NCBI GenBank assembly: GCA_035485575.1
Contig: DATHNW010000010.1
Span: forward strand, 73,423-137,422
Reading direction: 5' to 3'
DNA from: DASRHD01 sp035485575
Lineage (GTDB): Bacteria > Verrucomicrobiota > Verrucomicrobiia > Opitutales > Opitutaceae
Length of the DNA stretch: 64,000 bases
Part shown: one piece after another, positions 16,570 to 25,062 of the stretch
Position numbering within the stretch: the stretch's first letter is position 1
How the letters are laid out: each line of letters opens with the position of its first letter
Notes under the pieces: model-generated
Database searches by the model: none
Told to the model about the DNA's origin: nothing
Seen by the model: the letters and a program-made list of their open reading frames with translations, nothing else
Position numbers and translations under genes: made by a program

Positions 16570-16655
16570 TATAAGAGCCCAGCGCGCAAATCCTAACTTC
16601 GCCAGGCGGGTGAACTCCAACGAAGCGACCCGCCGGCGCCAAAACACCAAATAAC

Positions 16656-17039
16656 ATGCCTCGTGTCACCAACTCCCCCGCGTCGCGCAAGCGCCGCAAG
16701 AAAGTGCTGAAATACGCCAAGGGCTATTTCGGCAACAAATCCAAGCTCTTCCGCTACGCGAAAGAAGCCGTCCAGCACGCCTGGCAATACGCCTACCGCG
16801 ATCGCCGGAAGAAAAAAGGCGAATGGCGCTCCCTCTGGATCGTCCGCCTCAATGCCGCCTGCCGCGCCGCCGGCCTCAGCTACAACCGCTTCATCGAAGG
16901 CCTGCACGCCGCCAACATTGCGCTCGACCGCAAGGTTCTGGCCGATCTGGCTGTGCGCGACGAGGCCGCGTTTAACGCCCTGGTCAAACATGCCCAGGAC
17001 GCGTTGAAGACCAAGGCTGCCGCAGCGAAAAAAGCCTGA
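16656..17039 (+). CDS. rplT: 50S ribosomal protein L20
   Basis: L20 is needed for early assembly of the large subunit and often autoregulates its operon. The 127-residue product has the family N-terminus (MPRVTNSPASRKRRKKVLKY), then YRDRRKKKGEWRSLWIVRLNAA and SYNRFIEGL. A slightly extended Lys/Ala tail (KTKAAAAKKA) ends the protein. It is followed by two hairpins, the second with a T-rich tract, before pheS. Confidence 0.97.
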   Translation: MPRVTNSPASRKRRKKVLKYAKGYFGNKSKLFRYAKEAVQHAWQYAYRDRRKKKGEWRSLWIVRLNAACRAAGLSYNRFIEGLHAANIALDRKVLADLAVRDEAAFNALVKHAQDALKTKAAAAKKA

Positions 17040-17048
17040 ACTTCCAAC

Positions 17049-17068
17049 GCGAGCCCGGGCGGGCTCGC
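17049..17068 (+). terminator. Hairpin after rplT
   Basis: An 8-bp stem (17049-17056 with 17061-17068) with a GGGC loop is followed by a mixed T/C tract (TTCTCCGCTTTT). It is weaker than the hairpin that follows. Confidence 0.5.
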
Positions 17069-17090
17069 TTCTCCGCTTTTGCCGCACCCG

Positions 17091-17129
17091 GAGGACGGGC
17101 CCCAGCCGGGGCGCCGTCCTCTTTCTTTT
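17091..17129 (+). terminator. Rho-independent terminator between rplT and pheS
   Basis: A 13-bp GC-rich stem (17091-17103 with 17108-17121, one bulged G) has an AGCC loop and is followed by TTTCTTTT. It separates rpmI-rplT from pheST, although a Phe-dependent leader role cannot be excluded. Confidence 0.75.
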
Positions 17130-17144
17130 GGCCGGCCGTGGCGG

Positions 17145-17205
17145 CCCGCGGATTGGTTTAAATTTATCCGTGCCAATCCGCGCAATCCGTGGTTACCAAG
17201 TCTCT
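17145..17205. repeat. Dispersed-type intergenic repeat upstream of pheS
   Basis: The gap just before pheS contains TCCGTGCCAATCCGCGCAATCCGTGG. This is a pattern of near-repeated AATCCG(C/T)G units that I recall seeing as intergenic filler in many bacteria. The other gap repeats in this window (29.73 and 47.55 kb) resemble it in style but are not the same sequence. Confidence 0.4.
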
Positions 17206-17210
17206 TCCCC

Positions 17211-18254
17211 ATGCACGATCAACTCACCGCGCTCCTCGCCAAGGCGACCGCCGAGCTTTCCGCGCTGTCGTCGCGCCCTGACTTTGAGGCCGCCAAGGCC
17301 CGCCTGGTTGGCCCCAATGGCGAACTCACCGCGCTGATGAAGCAGATGGGCGCCGTGCCCAAGGAGGAACGCCCGGCGTTGGGCAAGCTCATCAACGAAG
17401 CCAAGACGCAGCTCCAATCCCTGCTCGATGCCGCGCTCCGGCGCATCGCCGATTCGGAGATCGCGTCGCAGCTCGGCCCGCCCGTTGATCCCACGCTGCC
17501 CGCGCCCAATGGCGGCCCCGGCACGCGGCATCCACTCACACTCGTGCGCGAGGAGATGTGTCGCATCCTGCGCAAGGTCGGCTTCACCGTTGCCGACGGC
17601 CCGGAGGTTGAGACCGAGTTCTATTGCTTCGACGCGCTCAACACCCCCGCCGACCATCCCGCGCGCGACGCGCAGGACACGTTTTATTTTCCCGAGACCT
17701 CTCGCTTCGGCAACATCGCCCCGCGCACGCCGGGCGAACGCTATCTCCTGCGCACGCACACCTCGTCGGTGCAGATCCGCACCATGCTCAAGCAGCCGCC
17801 GCCCATCCGCATCGTCTCGCCCGGCCGTGTCTTCCGCCGCGACACCAGCGACGCGTCGCACTCGGCTAATTTTCACCAGCTCGAATGCCTCTACGTCGAT
17901 CGCGATGTCACCGTGCGTGATCTCAAGGCGCTGCTCGACTACATCTTCACGTCGCTCCTCGGTCCGGGCACCAAGACGCGTTTCCGGCCGCACTATTTCG
18001 GCTACACCGAACCGAGCTTCGAGGTGGATCTCAGCGCGAAACATCTCCCGAAGGTCAACAAGGAGTGGATTGAGATCGGCGGCTGTGGCATGGTCGATCC
18101 CTCGGTCTTTGAGGGCGTCGGCTACAATCCCGAGATTTGGAGCGGCTATGCCTTTGGCATGGGTCTCGAACGTCTGGCCATGACGCTCTACGGCATCGAT
18201 GACATCCGTTATTTTTACCAGAATGACCTGCGGTTTCTGAAGCAGTTTGCGTGA
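17211..18254 (+). CDS. pheS: Phenylalanine--tRNA ligase alpha subunit
   Basis: PheS forms the catalytic half of the alpha2beta2 enzyme that charges tRNA-Phe. From the ATG at 17211 it is 347 aa. An N-terminal coiled-coil tRNA-binding arm is followed by a class II catalytic core. Motif 2 is seen as GRVFRRDTSDASHSANFHQLE and motif 3 as GYAFGMGLERLAM. The longer reading from 17079 runs through intergenic repeat DNA and was not used. The stop lies just upstream of pheT. Confidence 0.96.
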   Translation: MHDQLTALLAKATAELSALSSRPDFEAAKARLVGPNGELTALMKQMGAVPKEERPALGKLINEAKTQLQSLLDAALRRIADSEIASQLGPPVDPTLPAPNGGPGTRHPLTLVREEMCRILRKVGFTVADGPEVETEFYCFDALNTPADHPARDAQDTFYFPETSRFGNIAPRTPGERYLLRTHTSSVQIRTMLKQPPPIRIVSPGRVFRRDTSDASHSANFHQLECLYVDRDVTVRDLKALLDYIFTSLLGPGTKTRFRPHYFGYTEPSFEVDLSAKHLPKVNKEWIEIGGCGMVDPSVFEGVGYNPEIWSGYAFGMGLERLAMTLYGIDDIRYFYQNDLRFLKQFA

Positions 18255-18264
18255 GGCCAAAGCG

Positions 18265-20724
18265 ATGAAAATTTCCCTCAACTGGCTTAAGGATTACGTC
18301 GCGCTCGATGCCTCCATCGAGGAATTGAAGCACGCCATCACGTTTCTCGGCTTCGAGGTCGAGGGCGTCCACCACACTGGCGCGCCGAAGCTCGAGCATG
18401 TCGTGGTCGGCGAAGTGCTCACGCGCGACAAGCACCCCAACGCGGACAAGCTTTCCGTTTGCACCGTTGATATCGGTCCCGCCGGCGGTGTGAAGACCAT
18501 CGTCTGTGGCGCGCAAAACTACAAGGTGGGCGACCGCGTGCCCGTCGCGCTTCCCGGCGCCGTGCTGCCTGGGGATTTCAAAATCAAGCAGTCCAAAATC
18601 CGCGGCCAGCTCTCCGACGGCATGATGTGCTCTGCCAAGGAACTGGGCATCGCGGAGGACGCTGACGGCCTGCTTATCTTAGAAGGCCGCCCGGCACTCG
18701 GCGCGCCGATCAATGACGTGCTGCCGGCTGGAGATGTCGTCTTTGATGTCGAGATCACGCCCAACCGCCCCGACGGCCTCTCGCACCTCGGCCTCGCGCG
18801 CGAGCTTGCCGCGTGGTTCAAGCGCGATCTCGTGTATCCGCAGGTGAAATTCAACGGACATCCGCCCGATGCCGCGCCGCATCCGGACCTGCTTTCGTCC
18901 GTTAATGTCGAAGTCGGTGAGGACTGCCCGCTTTATTCCGCGACCATCCTGGCCGGCGTGAAAATCGCCCCGAGTCCGGTGTGGCTGCAGGAGCGCCTCA
19001 AGGCGGTCGGCCTGCGGCCCATCAACAACGTCGTCGATGTTGGCAACTACGTCATGCTCGAGTCCGGCCAGCCGATGCATGCGTTCGATGCCAGGAAAAT
19101 CGCCGGCCGGAAAATCATCGTCCGCCGCGCCGCCGACGGCGAGAAGCTCGTTACGCTCGATGGCAAGGAGCGCGCTCTTTCCTCCCGCATGCTGGTCATT
19201 GCCGACGCGGAAAAACCGCTGGTCGTCGCTGGCATCATGGGCGGCGCCAATGCCGGGGTGGATGAAACCACGACCGACCTCGTGCTTGAGGTAGCCTACT
19301 TCAAGCCGCAATCCATCCGCTGGACCTCGAAGCGCCTCGGCCTCGCCTCCGATTCATCCTATCGTTACGAGCGCGGCGTCGACCCGCACATGGCGCTCGA
19401 AGCCTCGCACCGCGCCATCGACCTTCTTCTTGAAACCGCCGGCGGCCGTGTCGTCGGTCCTCTTCATCAGGTGGGCGGCGATGTGCCGTGGAAACGCGAG
19501 ATCGTCGTCACGCCCGCTTTCATCCGCCGCAAACTCGGTTTCGAGATCCCCGCCGCCGAGATGAAGGCCGCGCTGGAATCGCTTGAGTTGAAAATCGCCC
19601 GCGAGGACGACATGCCCTTCGGTCCGCAGTGGACGGTTTCCATTCCGAGCTGGCGCGGCGATCTCGACCGCCCCATCGATCTGGTCGAGGAAGTGCTGCG
19701 CCTGCATGGCTCCGACAAGGTACCCGCCAGCCCGGTGCTCGTGCCCGGACTTGTGGGTGACGACGATCCGGTCGTGGCCTTCACGCGCCGCGTCACGGAT
19801 TATTTTGTCGGCCAGCATTTCCACGAGTGCGTCAACTACACGCTGCGCTCGCGTCAAGAGCTGCAGACCTGGGTCTCGCAGACTTCCGCGCAGGAACTCG
19901 CGCTCGCCAACCCGCTCGTCGAGGACATGTCGCACCTCCGTTCCACGCTGGCGATGGGCCTGCTCGACACGGTCAAGCTCAACCAGTCGCGCGGCGTCGC
20001 CATCTCGCGCGTCTTCGAGACGGGCCGCGTGTTCGTCGAGTGTGACGGGCAGATTTTTGAAGCCGCCTGCGCGGCGTTTGTCCTTGTGCAAAACGATTCC
20101 GACCGTGCGTGGCTGCACCGCGAGCCGCCTGATTTCTATACCGCGAAGCGTCACGTCGAGATCATCGCCGGTGCCGCGGGGATGGATTTTGCGCAGCAGC
20201 CGCTCACTGCCGCGCTCGGCCCGTATTATGGCTGGCAGGAAGGCCATTCCGCCGCCGCCGGTGACCTCCTCGGCGATGGCTGGACCGTGCGTTTCGGCCT
20301 GCTCAACCTCGCAATGGTCCAGGCCCTGGGCCTCGAGGGGAAAATCTATTGCGGCGTTTTCTCGATTCTGCCGGAAAAACTCGCCGTCGCCCCCGCCCGC
20401 CGCCGCTATGCCGATTTCAGCCTTTTCCCCGCTGCGCTGCGCGATCTCGCGCTAGTGGTCGATACGGCCGCGCCGGCCGGCGACATCCGCGCCCGGCTCG
20501 CCCAGTCCGCCCGCGCTGCCGTGGGGAGTGCCTTTGCCGTCGAGTCGGTCGAAGTTTTCGACGTTTATCGCGGCCAGGGCCTGCCAGAGGGGAAAAAGAG
20601 CCTGGCATTTTCCTTCGTGTTCCGCGCCGCCAATCGCACGCTGACAGACGACGAGGTCAACGCCGCTTTTCAAAAAATCCAGGACGACGTCGTCAAGACC
20701 GCCGGCTACGCCATCCGCAAATAG
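18265..20724 (+). CDS. pheT: Phenylalanine--tRNA ligase beta subunit
   Basis: The 819-residue beta subunit starts at the ATG at 18265 (MKISLNWLKDYV). It shows the expected order of domains: tRNA-binding OB-like domain with GEVLTRDKHPNADKLSVC, B3/4 domain with editing region, B5 domains, catalytic-like core, and a C-terminal anticodon-binding ferredoxin-like domain ending in YRGQGLPEGKKSLAFSFVFR. Length is normal. It begins 10 bases after pheS and ends two bases before gatC. Confidence 0.96.
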   Translation: MKISLNWLKDYVALDASIEELKHAITFLGFEVEGVHHTGAPKLEHVVVGEVLTRDKHPNADKLSVCTVDIGPAGGVKTIVCGAQNYKVGDRVPVALPGAVLPGDFKIKQSKIRGQLSDGMMCSAKELGIAEDADGLLILEGRPALGAPINDVLPAGDVVFDVEITPNRPDGLSHLGLARELAAWFKRDLVYPQVKFNGHPPDAAPHPDLLSSVNVEVGEDCPLYSATILAGVKIAPSPVWLQERLKAVGLRPINNVVDVGNYVMLESGQPMHAFDARKIAGRKIIVRRAADGEKLVTLDGKERALSSRMLVIADAEKPLVVAGIMGGANAGVDETTTDLVLEVAYFKPQSIRWTSKRLGLASDSSYRYERGVDPHMALEASHRAIDLLLETAGGRVVGPLHQVGGDVPWKREIVVTPAFIRRKLGFEIPAAEMKAALESLELKIAREDDMPFGPQWTVSIPSWRGDLDRPIDLVEEVLRLHGSDKVPASPVLVPGLVGDDDPVVAFTRRVTDYFVGQHFHECVNYTLRSRQELQTWVSQTSAQELALANPLVEDMSHLRSTLAMGLLDTVKLNQSRGVAISRVFETGRVFVECDGQIFEAACAAFVLVQNDSDRAWLHREPPDFYTAKRHVEIIAGAAGMDFAQQPLTAALGPYYGWQEGHSAAAGDLLGDGWTVRFGLLNLAMVQALGLEGKIYCGVFSILPEKLAVAPARRRYADFSLFPAALRDLALVVDTAAPAGDIRARLAQSARAAVGSAFAVESVEVFDVYRGQGLPEGKKSLAFSFVFRAANRTLTDDEVNAAFQKIQDDVVKTAGYAIRK

Positions 20725-20726
20725 CC

Positions 20727-21017
20727 ATGCCCCAGCCCGCCGATTTCAACATCGACCATCTGGCCAGCCTCGCGCGCCTCGCGCTCACGGCCGAGGAGAA
20801 GGCCCGTTTCTCGGCTCAGATTAGCGATGTGCTGGCCTATATCGCGCAGCTGAAGGAAGTGGACGTTTCCGGCGTCGAACCGACCGCGCATGCGTTTCCG
20901 CTCTTCAACGTCTGGGCCGAAGACATGCCGCAGCCGGGCCTGCCGGTCGACGTCGCGCTCCGGAACGCGCCCGCGCAGCGCGACCACATGATCGTTGTGC
21001 CGAAAGTCGTGGAATGA
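20727..21017 (+). CDS. gatC: Aspartyl/glutamyl-tRNA amidotransferase subunit C
   Basis: GatC stabilises GatA-GatB in the complex that makes Gln-tRNA or Asn-tRNA by transamidation. The 96-residue product starts at the ATG at 20727 with DFNIDHLASLARLALTAEEK and contains PTAHAFPLFNVWAEDMPQPG and a C-terminal DHMIVVPKVVE. The start codon is two bases after pheT and the stop overlaps gatA (ATGA), so all five genes from pheS to gatB look like one operon. Confidence 0.95.
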   Translation: MPQPADFNIDHLASLARLALTAEEKARFSAQISDVLAYIAQLKEVDVSGVEPTAHAFPLFNVWAEDMPQPGLPVDVALRNAPAQRDHMIVVPKVVE

Positions 21018-22486
21018 CGATGTCCGACGAACTTTTTTTCCAACCCGTCGCCGGACTCGCCGCGCAGCTTGCTGAGAAAAAAATCTCCTCGGTTGAGCTG
21101 ATGCAGGCCGTGCTCGCGCGCACGCAGGCGGTCGAGCCGCGGGTGCAGGCTTTCAACTCGTACGACGGAGCCGGTGCGCTGGTCCAGGCCCAAGCTTCGG
21201 ATGCCCGCCGTGCCGCCGGACAGACGAGGGGCCCCCTCGATGGCATCCCTGTCGGCATCAAGGATGTCATTTCCGTCACCGGCCAGCCGCTGACCGCATC
21301 GAGCAAGATATTGGCGAATTTCGTCTCGCCCTATGACGCAACCGTCACGCGCAAGCTCAAGGATGCCGGCGCGATTTGCTGGGGCCGCCTCAATCTCGAC
21401 GAGTTCGCGATGGGCTCATCCACGGAAAATTCCGCATTCAAATCCACCTGCAATCCGTGGGATCTTGCGTGTGTGCCTGGCGGCTCATCCGGCGGCAGCG
21501 CCGCGGCGCTCGCCGCTGGCGAGGCCATCGCCACGCTTGGCTCGGATACTGGCGGTTCCATCCGCCAGCCAGCCGCGCTCTGCGGCGTGGTCGGCCTCAA
21601 GCCGACCTACGGCCTCGTCTCCCGCTACGGCCTGATCGCCTTCGCGTCGTCGCTCGACCAGATCGGGCCTTTCACGCGCACGGTCGAGGATGCGGCAATC
21701 ATGCTTGGCACCATCGCCGGGCACGACACGAACGATTCGACATCGTTCAAAACGGAAATTCCCGATTACCGGGCCGAACTCGCGAAGCGCCGCGGACCAT
21801 GGAAGCTCGGTATCGCGAAGGAATATTTCGGCGCAGGTCTCGACCCGGAAGTCGGCGCCGCCGTGCAGGCCGCGATCGATTATTACAAGAAACTTGGCTG
21901 CGAAATCCGCGAAATCTCGCTGCCGCACACACAGCATGCCGTCGCAGTTTATTACATCATCGCCACGGCCGAGTGCTCGTCGAATCTCGCCCGCTATGAC
22001 GGCATCCGCTACGGCCATCGCGCGAAGGGCGCGACCGATATCGTGGACCTTTATTTCAAGTCGCGCGCCGAAGGCTTCGGTCCCGAGGTGAAGCGGCGCA
22101 TCATCCTTGGCACCTACGTGCTCAGCAGCGGCTACTACGACGCGTATTATCTGCGCGCGCAGAAGGTCCGCACGCTCATCCGCCAGGATTTCCTCAACGC
22201 CTACAAGGAGGTGGACGCCATCCTCACGCCGACCTCGCCCACGCCTGCGTTCAAGAAGGGCGAGAAGGCCGCCGACCCGCTTTCGATGTACCTGAGCGAC
22301 ATCTATACCATTGGCGTGAACCTCGCCGGCCTGCCCGGCATCAGCGTGCCCTGCGGTTTCTCGTCCGGCGGTCTGCCCATCGGTCTGCAAATCATCGGCC
22401 AGCCGTTCAAGGAAGCCGACCTGCTCGCCATCGCTGGCGCCTATGAACGGGGCCATGACTGGCACCTGAAACATCCCAAGCTTTAA
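21014..22486 (+). CDS. gatA: Glutamyl-tRNA(Gln) amidotransferase subunit A
   Basis: GatA is the amidase that releases ammonia from glutamine for transamidation. The 490-residue protein has the amidase signature with the Ser-cisSer-Lys triad, seen as the catalytic Lys region (GIPVGIKDVISVTG) and GGSSGGSAAALAAGEAIATLGSDTGGSIRQPAA. A second ATG six bases downstream (21020) is an equally good start. The gene overlaps gatC by four bases and gatB follows 18 bases later. Confidence 0.96.
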   Translation: MTMSDELFFQPVAGLAAQLAEKKISSVELMQAVLARTQAVEPRVQAFNSYDGAGALVQAQASDARRAAGQTRGPLDGIPVGIKDVISVTGQPLTASSKILANFVSPYDATVTRKLKDAGAICWGRLNLDEFAMGSSTENSAFKSTCNPWDLACVPGGSSGGSAAALAAGEAIATLGSDTGGSIRQPAALCGVVGLKPTYGLVSRYGLIAFASSLDQIGPFTRTVEDAAIMLGTIAGHDTNDSTSFKTEIPDYRAELAKRRGPWKLGIAKEYFGAGLDPEVGAAVQAAIDYYKKLGCEIREISLPHTQHAVAVYYIIATAECSSNLARYDGIRYGHRAKGATDIVDLYFKSRAEGFGPEVKRRIILGTYVLSSGYYDAYYLRAQKVRTLIRQDFLNAYKEVDAILTPTSPTPAFKKGEKAADPLSMYLSDIYTIGVNLAGLPGISVPCGFSSGGLPIGLQIIGQPFKEADLLAIAGAYERGHDWHLKHPKL

Positions 22487-22504
22487 CCGCAAAGGAACGG
22501 ATCC

Positions 22505-23962
22505 ATGTCAAACTACGAAGCGGTCATCGGCCTTGAGGTTCACGTCCAGATCAAGACGCGTTCCAAGATGTTCACGCGCGTGGCTGCCGGCTACGGCACC
22601 GAGCCGAACACGCTCACCGATCCGGTCATTCTCGCTCTGCCCGGCGTCCTGCCCGTCATGAACAAGGTTGCGCTCGATGCCGTCATCAAGGCCGGTCTCC
22701 TGCTCGGCTGCGAGATCGCGCCCGTCTGCAAATGGGATCGGAAAAATTATTTCTACCCCGACTCGCCGAAGAACTACCAGATTTCCCAATACGACCAGCC
22801 CATCTGCCTTGGCGGCCAGGTTGAGATCGAGCTGCCCGGGTCGGCGCGCAACGTCATGGGCGAGCACAAGAAAATACCGCTCACCCGCATCCATCTCGAG
22901 GAGGACGTGGGCAAGCTGAACCATTACGCCAACGACTCGCTCGTGGACTACAACCGCGCTGGCACGCCGCTGATGGAAATCGTCTCCGAGCCCGCGATGC
23001 ATGCCGCCGAGGAGGCCTTTGCCTATCTGACGGCGCTCAAGGCCGTCATGATTTACGGTGGCATCTCCGACTGTGACATGGAAAAAGGCCAGCTCCGCTG
23101 CGATGCCAACATCTCCATCCGGCGACCGGGCGAAACCAGACTCGGCACGAAGGTCGAGCTGAAGAACCTGAACTCCATTTCCTTCGTGCGCGACGGCATC
23201 GAGCATGAAATCAAACGGCAGATTTCGGTCGTCGAAAGCGGCGGCACGATCGTGCAGGAAACGCGCGACTACGACGGCCAGACCGGCACCTCTCAGTCGC
23301 TGCGCTCAAAGGAAATGGCCCACGATTACCGCTATTTTCCCGATCCCGACCTCATGCCGGTGAAAGTGGACGAGGCATGGAAGCAAAGAATCCGCGCCGA
23401 ATGTCCCGAGCTGCCGTTCGACAAGCAGCGCCGGTTCCTTGAGCAATACCAGATTCCCTACACCATCACGTCTGTGCTCGTGCCCGAGCGTGAACTCAGC
23501 GATTTCTTTGAGGAAGCGGCCAAACTTGCCGGCGGAGGTAAAGCGCAGGCGGCGGGCAACTGGATCGTCAACGACCTCTTGCGCGAGCTCGGCAATGCGG
23601 AGATTCCGCTGGCTGACTCCAAGGTTCGTCCGGCGCACGTCGCCGCGTTGGTGAAACTCATCGAGGCTGGCACGATTCTTGGCAATGCAGCGAAGGAAGT
23701 TTTTATCGCGATGTTCACGTCCGGCGAAATGCCGGAAGTCATTGTTGAAAAGAAAGGCCTTAAAGTCGAAACGAACCTCGGCGAACTGGAGCAATGGTGC
23801 CGCGAGGCCATTGCCGGCAACCTGAAGGCCTTCGCCGACTTCAAGGCGGGCAAGGACAGCGCGATCAATGGCTTCAAGGGTCCGGTGATGAAGGCGGCCA
23901 AGGGCAAGGCCGACCCGAAGCTGGTGGACGAGACCTTGCGCCGTTTGCTTGCGCAGATGTGA
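22505..23962 (+). CDS. gatB: Aspartyl/glutamyl-tRNA amidotransferase subunit B
   Basis: GatB activates the misacylated tRNA and accepts ammonia from GatA. The 485-residue length is normal. The N-terminus YEAVIGLEVHVQIKTRSKMF, the LEEDVGKLNHY and DYNRAGTPLMEIVSEP segments, and a C-terminal YqeY-like helical domain (ending in GKADPKLVDETLRRLL) are all present. It completes the pheS-pheT-gatCAB run. Confidence 0.96.
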   Translation: MSNYEAVIGLEVHVQIKTRSKMFTRVAAGYGTEPNTLTDPVILALPGVLPVMNKVALDAVIKAGLLLGCEIAPVCKWDRKNYFYPDSPKNYQISQYDQPICLGGQVEIELPGSARNVMGEHKKIPLTRIHLEEDVGKLNHYANDSLVDYNRAGTPLMEIVSEPAMHAAEEAFAYLTALKAVMIYGGISDCDMEKGQLRCDANISIRRPGETRLGTKVELKNLNSISFVRDGIEHEIKRQISVVESGGTIVQETRDYDGQTGTSQSLRSKEMAHDYRYFPDPDLMPVKVDEAWKQRIRAECPELPFDKQRRFLEQYQIPYTITSVLVPERELSDFFEEAAKLAGGGKAQAAGNWIVNDLLRELGNAEIPLADSKVRPAHVAALVKLIEAGTILGNAAKEVFIAMFTSGEMPEVIVEKKGLKVETNLGELEQWCREAIAGNLKAFADFKAGKDSAINGFKGPVMKAAKGKADPKLVDETLRRLLAQM

Positions 23963-24031
23963 GGGCCGGCGTGGCTCGCGAAACACGCAAGTGAGTTGCG
24001 CATGGCCGGTGCGGACTTAGCGTGTTGTGCC

Positions 24032-24805
24032 ATGAACGATAAAAATTTCCCCTCTGATTCATTCTCGCGGCGCGATGTGCTCAAGACCATGGGTGCCAGC
24101 GCCGCCTTGCTGGGCCTGGGCCTGCTTTCAGCCAAAAAACTCTCCGCCGACGACACCCCTGCCGTCGTGCCGCCCGGCGGCACCGAACCTTTGCCGTGGG
24201 AATTGCCCAAGCTCGGCTATGCCTATGACGGGCTTGAGCCGCACATCGATGTGCGGACGATGGAGATCCATTACACGAAGCACCATCAAGCGTATATCGA
24301 CAACGCGAAGAAAGCGCTGGCCGATTATCCCGAGCTGCTGGCGCTCGGCGCCAATGGCCTGGTGGTCAATCTTGACAAAGTGCCGGAGAAAATCCGCCCG
24401 GTGGTGCGCAACAACGCCGGCGGACACGTCAATCACACGTTTTTCTGGGAAATCATCACACCGGTTGCGGGTGAAGAGCCGTCGGGTGTGCTGGCGGCCG
24501 CCATCACGCAAACCTTTGGTTCAATCGATGAATTCAAGAAGGAATTCACCGCCGCGGCGATGGGTCGTTTTGGCAGCGGCTGGGCCTGGCTCAGCGTGAA
24601 GGACGGTCAGCTGGCGGTGCATTCAACGACGAATCAGGATTCGCCGCTCATGGGCGGCTTCACCCCCGTGCTCGGTCTCGACGTGTGGGAGCACGCCTAC
24701 TACCTCAAGCACCAAAACAAGCGCGCCGACTACGTCGCGGCGTTTTGGGAGGTGGCCAACTGGCCGCAGGCCGGGGCCAATTACGCCGCGGCAGTGAAGG
24801 CTTGA
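24032..24805 (+). CDS. Exported Fe/Mn superoxide dismutase
   Basis: This SOD (257 aa) has a twin-arginine-type export signal: SRRDVLKTMGASAALLGLGL, with the Arg pair at residues 13-14 and a hydrophobic core up to about residue 33. The catalytic domain keeps the metal ligands as HYTKHHQAY, GGHVNHTFFWE and LDVWEHAYYL. The Trp-rich contact GSGWAWL is also conserved. Whether it uses Fe or Mn is unclear. The ATG at 24032 is chosen over 23996 because the Tat signal then begins normally. It lies next to a Fur-family regulator on the opposite strand. Confidence 0.9.
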   Translation: MNDKNFPSDSFSRRDVLKTMGASAALLGLGLLSAKKLSADDTPAVVPPGGTEPLPWELPKLGYAYDGLEPHIDVRTMEIHYTKHHQAYIDNAKKALADYPELLALGANGLVVNLDKVPEKIRPVVRNNAGGHVNHTFFWEIITPVAGEEPSGVLAAAITQTFGSIDEFKKEFTAAAMGRFGSGWAWLSVKDGQLAVHSTTNQDSPLMGGFTPVLGLDVWEHAYYLKHQNKRADYVAAFWEVANWPQAGANYAAAVKA

Positions 24806-24820
24806 CCGGTTTTTAAAAAA

Positions 24821-24851
24821 CATGAGGCCGCCCGGAAAGAGCGGCCTCATG
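24821..24851 (-). terminator. Terminator of the fur/microprotein unit
   Basis: An 11-bp perfect inverted repeat (24821-24831 with 24841-24851) has a 9-base loop. Read on the minus strand it is followed by TTTTTT. On the + strand there is no T run, so it fits best as the end of minus-strand transcription from fur, though it may also slow sod transcription. Confidence 0.75.
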
Positions 24852-24910
24852 GGAAAACATCCAAAGATGTCGTTAGGTGTAGTCAGGTAGTCTCAACCGG
24901 CTTTCGTGGC

Positions 24911-24994
24911 TCAATCCCTGTGGTGATCGTAGTCGGAGCTGTCCCAAGCCACGAATGCCGTGAAAAAAACGAGGAAAAACATGACGAATAACAT
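24911..24994 (-). CDS. Putative 27-aa membrane microprotein downstream of fur
   Basis: Read on the minus strand, an ATG at 24994 opens a frame of 27 codons ending in TGA. The predicted peptide has 16 mostly hydrophobic residues (MLFVMFFLVFFTAFVA), then WDSS and an acidic, His-containing tail DYDHHRD. A GAGGGGG Shine-Dalgarno lies eight bases before the ATG. The frame begins 68 bases after the fur stop and ends before a minus-strand terminator. It is not a known family to me. Its size, membrane segment and His/Asp tail would fit a metal-linked regulatory peptide, but that is speculation. Confidence 0.55.
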   Translation of the reverse strand: MLFVMFFLVFFTAFVAWDSSDYDHHRD

Positions 24995-25062
24995 GATTCA
25001 ATCCCCCTCGGCTTATGTTTTATGAAGCTGGATCTTTTTTGGGTGCCAAACCGGGTCTGGTC

